A DNA stretch of 64,000 bases from Rhizobium vallis (GTDB lineage: Bacteria; Pseudomonadota; Alphaproteobacteria; Rhizobiales; Rhizobiaceae). This document shows positions 60,798-64,000 of the stretch, piece after piece (positions within the stretch are counted from its first letter, which is position 1; each line of letters begins with the position of its first letter). Both the position numbers and the translations under genes were made by a program. The DNA is taken from positions 1 through 64,000 of the forward strand of contig NZ_ML133693.1 in assembly GCF_003985155.1 (NCBI RefSeq), in the 5' to 3' direction. The notes under the pieces were generated by a model, which ran no database searches, was not told the DNA's origin, and was given only the letters and a program-made list of their open reading frames with translations.

Positions 60798-61495
60798 GGC
60801 AGCTGGCTCACGAGCGTTGCGGAATTGGAGACGGAGCCGAAGACGCCGCCTTGCATCTTCACCATCTTGATGGCTGCGAGGTGATTGCCGTAATCGGTCG
60901 CGCCGCAGCAGTCCTCGAGCAGCAGGCATTCGAAGCCGCGATCGTTGGCCTCGCGCATCGTGGTGGAAACGCAGACGTCGGTCGTGATCCCGGTCAGGAT
61001 GATGTTTTCGATGCGTTTCTGGTTGAGGATCAGTTCCAGATCGGTGGCGCAGAAAGAGCCCTTACCGGGCTTGTCGATGATCGTCTCGCCCTCGACCGGA
61101 TAGAGCTCCGGAATGATGTCCCAGCCGGGTTCGCCGCGTGTGAGGATGCGTCCGCATGGGCCTGGATCGCCAATGCCCGCGCCGATGCGCTGTGAACGCC
61201 AGCGCTTATTGGCCGGCAGGTCGGCAAGATCGGGCCGATGGCCTTCGCGGGTATGGATGATGTGATAGCCCTTGGCGCGCATGGCGGCCAAAACCTTTTT
61301 GATCGGCTCGATGGGCGCCTGAACCAGCGACAGGTCGTATCCCATGTGGTCGACATAACCGCCCTTGCCGCAGAAATCCGTCTGCATGTCGATGATGATG
61401 AGGGCCGTATTGTCCGGCCGCAGGGCTCCGTTGTAGGGCCAGGGATAGGGATCAGCGTCGATATAGTGTCCTTTGGTCTCGACCATGGCGTCCAT
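60794..61495 (-). CDS. biuH: Biuret amidohydrolase BiuH
   Basis: A 233-residue isochorismatase-fold cysteine hydrolase that agrees with my recollection of BiuH from R. leguminosarum bv. viciae 3841 over its whole length. The catalytic residues D36 (IIIDMQTDF), K142 (IDKPGKGSF), C175 ([10 protein letters not shown]) and the substrate-contacting Q215 fall at the published numbers when counting starts at ATG 61495. It cleaves biuret to allophanate and ammonia in the cytoplasm. AGGAG lies 8 nt before this ATG; ATG 61504 is too close. It sits between permease and ATPase genes of a BMP-type importer. No cyanuric acid hydrolase or allophanate hydrolase gene is seen nearby. Confidence 0.93.
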   Translation of the reverse strand: MDAMVETKGHYIDADPYPWPYNGALRPDNTALIIIDMQTDFCGKGGYVDHMGYDLSLVQAPIEPIKKVLAAMRAKGYHIIHTREGHRPDLADLPANKRWRSQRIGAGIGDPGPCGRILTRGEPGWDIIPELYPVEGETIIDKPGKGSFCATDLELILNQKRIENIILTGITTDVCVSTTMREANDRGFECLLLEDCCGATDYGNHLAAIKMVKMQGGVFGSVSNSATLVSQLP

Positions 61496-61599
61496 CGTCT
61501 TCATCTCCTATTCACCCGCGGGTTTGAATGTTCTTCCGCAGCGGTTCGACCAATTCGATCGGCTCAGTTCACCGAGGCTGGACATGGGCTGCCGCCTCC

Positions 61600-62526
61600 T
61601 CATTTTGTCAGCGACAGCGCGCCTGGCGCACCGACAAGCGAACGTGTGGGCGAGGAGGTCGCGATCATGATGATGAGGGTGAGCACGTAGGGCGCGGCAT
61701 AGAAGAGGTAGTAGCCCTGGGTCACGCCGATCGATTGCAGCGCAGGCCCGAGCGCACCCGCTCCGCCGAACAGCAGGGCAGCCAGGAAGCAGCCGATCGG
61801 ATTCCAGCGGGCGAAGATGACGAGCGCCACGGCCATCAGGCCCTGGCCTGAAGAAATGCCCTCGTTCCAGGAGCCGGGATAATAGAGCGAGAGGTAGGCG
61901 CCGCCGATCGCCGCCAACGAACCGCCGACGGCGGTGGCCAGCAGACGGACGCGATCCGGGTTGATGCCCATGGCGCGGGCCGCATCCGTGCTGTCGCCGA
62001 CAACGCGCAGGATGAGGCCCACCCGCGTATTCCTGAAGGCCCACCAGAGGCCGAAGGCAAGCAAGGCGCCGAGGATGAACAATATATTGATGTTCAGCGC
62101 TGCCTGGATCTGCGGCAGGTTCGACCAGGAGCCGAAGGGGATCGACGGCAGATGCGGCGCGGCCGGCTGAATGAAGGACTTTCCGAGGAAGAAGGCGAGG
62201 CCCAGGCCGAACTGCATCATGGCGATGCCGATTGCGATGTCGTTCACCTTCGGCCATTTGCAGATCCAGCCGTGCACGAGACCGAAGACGGCGCCGGTCG
62301 CCATGGCGGCGAGCACGCCGAGCCAGGGCGAGTTGGTCATGACAGCGACGGCGTAGGCCGTCATGGCGCCGAAGACGAGCGTGCCTTCCAGCCCAAGGTT
62401 GATGCGGCCGGAACGCTCGGTGATCGTCTCACCAAGGCTGACGAAAATGAAGGGAGTGGAAACGCGGATCGCGCCTGCCAGGATCGCGAGCGGCACACCC
62501 CAGATGCCGATGCCCGTCTCTTCCAT
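61600..62526 (-). CDS. ABC permease (BMP type), second
   Basis: A 308-residue inner-membrane permease with about eight helices. Family stretches: ERSGRINLGLEGTLVFGAMT near the N-terminus and VVGDSTDAARAMGINPDRVR as the docking loop. The frame stays open far upstream, but that part overlaps the other permease gene, and ATG 62526 overlaps the upstream stop by one base. It pairs with the permease at 62526-63656. 104 nt separate it from biuH. Confidence 0.9.
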   Translation of the reverse strand: MEETGIGIWGVPLAILAGAIRVSTPFIFVSLGETITERSGRINLGLEGTLVFGAMTAYAVAVMTNSPWLGVLAAMATGAVFGLVHGWICKWPKVNDIAIGIAMMQFGLGLAFFLGKSFIQPAAPHLPSIPFGSWSNLPQIQAALNINILFILGALLAFGLWWAFRNTRVGLILRVVGDSTDAARAMGINPDRVRLLATAVGGSLAAIGGAYLSLYYPGSWNEGISSGQGLMAVALVIFARWNPIGCFLAALLFGGAGALGPALQSIGVTQGYYLFYAAPYVLTLIIMIATSSPTRSLVGAPGALSLTK

Positions 62527-63656
62527 CAGAGGCTCCTTTTCCAGAGGTCGGGATTGAAGATCTTGAAGCGGCCGTAGAAGGTCTCGCAAAAGAGGATGAC
62601 GATGAAGAGTGTACCCTGCAGCACGAGCACGGTGGCATCCGGCAGGCCCATGCGGCGCTGGATGAGACCGCCCGAGGCATCGATGCCGCCGAGCATGATC
62701 GCGACCGGGATGATCGCCAGTGGATTGTGGCGGGCGAGGAAGGCGACGAGAATACCGGTATAGCCGTAGCCCGCGGCCAGCGAGGCATTGGCGCTGCCTT
62801 GCACGGCGGCGACTTCGATCATGCCGGCAAGACCTGCAAAACTGCCGGCGATCGCCGTGAAGCCGGCAATCAGCCTGCCGACCGGCAAGCCCTGGATCTG
62901 GGCAGCGCGCACGTTGCCGCCGGCAATGCGGGCGGCGAACCCAAAGCTCGTCACCTCGATCAGGAGCCAGGAGAAGATGCAGGCGAGGATGCCGATCACA
63001 AGGCCCCAATGCACATCCATGCCGGGGATGTTGCCGAGCAGGTATTCTGATGGCAGCGGTTTGGTCGAGGGTTTGTTGAGGCTGGCGGGATCGCGCAGCG
63101 GCCCTTCGACGAACTGGTTCATCAGGGCGATGGCGATATAGGAAAGGAGCAGCGACGAGATCGTCTCGTTGACGCCGCGATAGTGGCGCAGGAAGCCGGC
63201 AAGCCCGATCCAGATGCCACCAACCACCATGGCGGCAATGCCCATGAGAGTGAGGGTGAGAAAAACAGGCGCGGTGCCGGCAAGCGGCATGGCCATGGCC
63301 GCGGCGGCAACGCCGCCCAGCACGACCGCTCCTTCCCCGCCGATGATGACAAGGCCGAGGCGGGCGGGCAGGGCGACGCAGAGTGCCGTCAGGAGAAGGG
63401 GTGCGGCACGACTTAGGCTGTTCTGCACCGAAAACCAGCTGCCGAAGCCGCCGGTGTACATGAGCTGGAAGAGCATGGCCGGCGATTTGCCGACTGCCAG
63501 GATGAAGAGGGAGAAGAGCCCGAGGCCGATCAGGATGGCCGCAAGGCCAATGACCAAAGGTTCGGCCCGGCGCGCGATCCACTCCAACATGGGTCGCAGC
63601 GAGGCCGGCCTGTCGGAAGCGGCCGATATTGCGGGATCGTTGGCCTGAACGGTCAT
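62526..63656 (-). CDS. ABC permease (BMP type), first
   Basis: A 376-residue inner-membrane permease, slightly longer than its counterpart at 45063 owing to an N-terminal extension of about 30 polar residues. Typical segments are LGLVIIGGEGAVVLGGVAAA and IAGGNVRAAQIQGLPVGRLI. It lies 21 nt after the binding-protein gene and pairs with the permease that follows. Confidence 0.9.
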   Translation of the reverse strand: MTVQANDPAISAASDRPASLRPMLEWIARRAEPLVIGLAAILIGLGLFSLFILAVGKSPAMLFQLMYTGGFGSWFSVQNSLSRAAPLLLTALCVALPARLGLVIIGGEGAVVLGGVAAAAMAMPLAGTAPVFLTLTLMGIAAMVVGGIWIGLAGFLRHYRGVNETISSLLLSYIAIALMNQFVEGPLRDPASLNKPSTKPLPSEYLLGNIPGMDVHWGLVIGILACIFSWLLIEVTSFGFAARIAGGNVRAAQIQGLPVGRLIAGFTAIAGSFAGLAGMIEVAAVQGSANASLAAGYGYTGILVAFLARHNPLAIIPVAIMLGGIDASGGLIQRRMGLPDATVLVLQGTLFIVILFCETFYGRFKIFNPDLWKRSL

Positions 63657-63677
63657 GGCGCTTCTCCCTGTTGCGGT

Positions 63678-64000
63678 TTACACCGTGGACCCGACGACAC
63701 CCTCGACCAGGTAGTCCATGCTTTCGAGCTCGATCGCATCTTCCGCGTAGCTCTTGTCGGCCGTGACGACGGTGCTGCCCTTGTTGTCCTTCAGCGGTCC
63801 CTTGAAGACCGAGAAGCCGCCCTTCATCATGTCGGCATGGGTCGCCTCGAATGCCTTGCGGCCCTCCTCGGAAACGCCGGGACCGAGCGCGCTCATCTTC
63901 ACGAAGCCGTCCTTCAGGCCGCCGCGCACGAAGTTGCCGGGCTTTTCGCCGGCCTGGGCCTTCTTGACGAAGCCGCTATAGACATTGCCCCAGGCCCATT
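63678..64000 (-). CDS. BMP-family substrate-binding protein (5' part beyond window)
   Basis: About 106 C-terminal codons of a BMP-family periplasmic binding protein; the frame continues past the window end. Visible stretches are WAWGNVYSGFVKKAQAGEKP, FVRGGLKDGFVKMSALGPGV and the terminal YLVEGVVGSTV. It is the first gene of the operon with the two permeases, biuH and the ATPase. The proximity of biuH suggests that biuret or a related N-rich compound is a ligand; that is inference. Confidence 0.85.
   Translation of the reverse strand, partial: WAWGNVYSGFVKKAQAGEKPGNFVRGGLKDGFVKMSALGPGVSEEGRKAFEATHADMMKGGFSVFKGPLKDNKGSTVVTADKSYAEDAIELESMDYLVEGVVGSTV

Noticed and set aside
62527-63582. Upstream extension of the permease frame ending at 61600, giving a 660-residue protein
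   Set aside because: The extension overlaps another permease gene in a different phase and is Arg/His-rich; ATG 62526 overlaps the upstream stop as expected in an operon.
1-64000. CRISPR arrays, tRNA or rRNA genes, insertion sequences, prophage genes
   Set aside because: No regularly spaced repeats, no tRNA-like or rRNA-like stretches, and no transposase, integrase or phage structural genes were recognised.

Overview
The window is a gene-dense, GC-rich segment (about 60 genes in 64 kb, no rRNA or tRNA seen) from an alphaproteobacterium of the Rhizobiaceae, most likely Rhizobium leguminosarum, R. etli or a close relative. The reasons are the closely packed high-affinity ABC uptake operons, rhizopine/inositol-type catabolic genes, a protein that matches in detail the biuret amidohydrolase BiuH described from R. 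leguminosarum bv. viciae 3841 (including residues D36, K142, C175 and Q215), a FixK-type box, and rhizobial palindromic intergenic repeats. Nothing essential is present, so a large plasmid or chromid is likely; that is inference.

Layout. 1-2910: end of a sugar/inositol-type uptake and catabolism operon (binding protein, FAD ferredoxin reductase, TIM-barrel isomerase), reminiscent of moc genes. 3552-10932: an operon with its own promoter and LacI-type operator (CUT1 ABC transporter, glycerophosphodiester phosphodiesterase, LacI regulator, inositol-monophosphatase-family enzyme), which looks like a system for importing and cutting a glycerophosphodiester such as glycerophosphoinositol. A second, divergent phosphodiesterase-like gene converges on it. 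11897-18036 (minus): a Dpp-type ABC system plus a class V aminotransferase. 18161-27784: a sulfur-scavenging-like block in which a CUT2 (ribose-type) ABC transporter is surrounded by two NtaA/DszA-type flavin monooxygenases and two DszC/SfnB-type oxidoreductases.

27858-36240: a divergent LacI regulator and a seven-gene operon (Gfo/Idh/MocA dehydrogenase, isomerase, CUT1 ABC transporter, second inositol-phosphatase-family enzyme) with a perfect 14-bp operator just after the -10 box. 36237-40210 (minus): an iron/polyamine/phosphonate-like ABC system. 40397-42753: msrA, an alpha/beta hydrolase and a methyltransferase. 42806-50038 (minus): a BMP-family nucleoside/nucleobase-type ABC operon with an amidase and a cytosine-deaminase-family enzyme. 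50349-52521: a three-gene phospholipid operon (CDP-alcohol phosphotransferase variant, PlsC-like acyltransferase, CdsA-like cytidylyltransferase). 52549-58586: stress and envelope genes (cbpM/cbpA, UspA protein under a likely FixK promoter, yghU, formamidase-family enzyme, OmpA lipoprotein, L,D-transpeptidase). 58239-64000 (minus): a second BMP-type ABC operon carrying biuH, a second isochorismatase-family hydrolase and a cupin, cut by the window end.

The theme is nutrient scavenging: phosphorylated polyols, organosulfur compounds, nucleobases and small N-rich amides. Two regulatory patterns stand out. Both candidate LacI operators sit immediately downstream of the -10 box, and each of the four plus-strand binding-protein genes is followed by a strong hairpin before the next gene.
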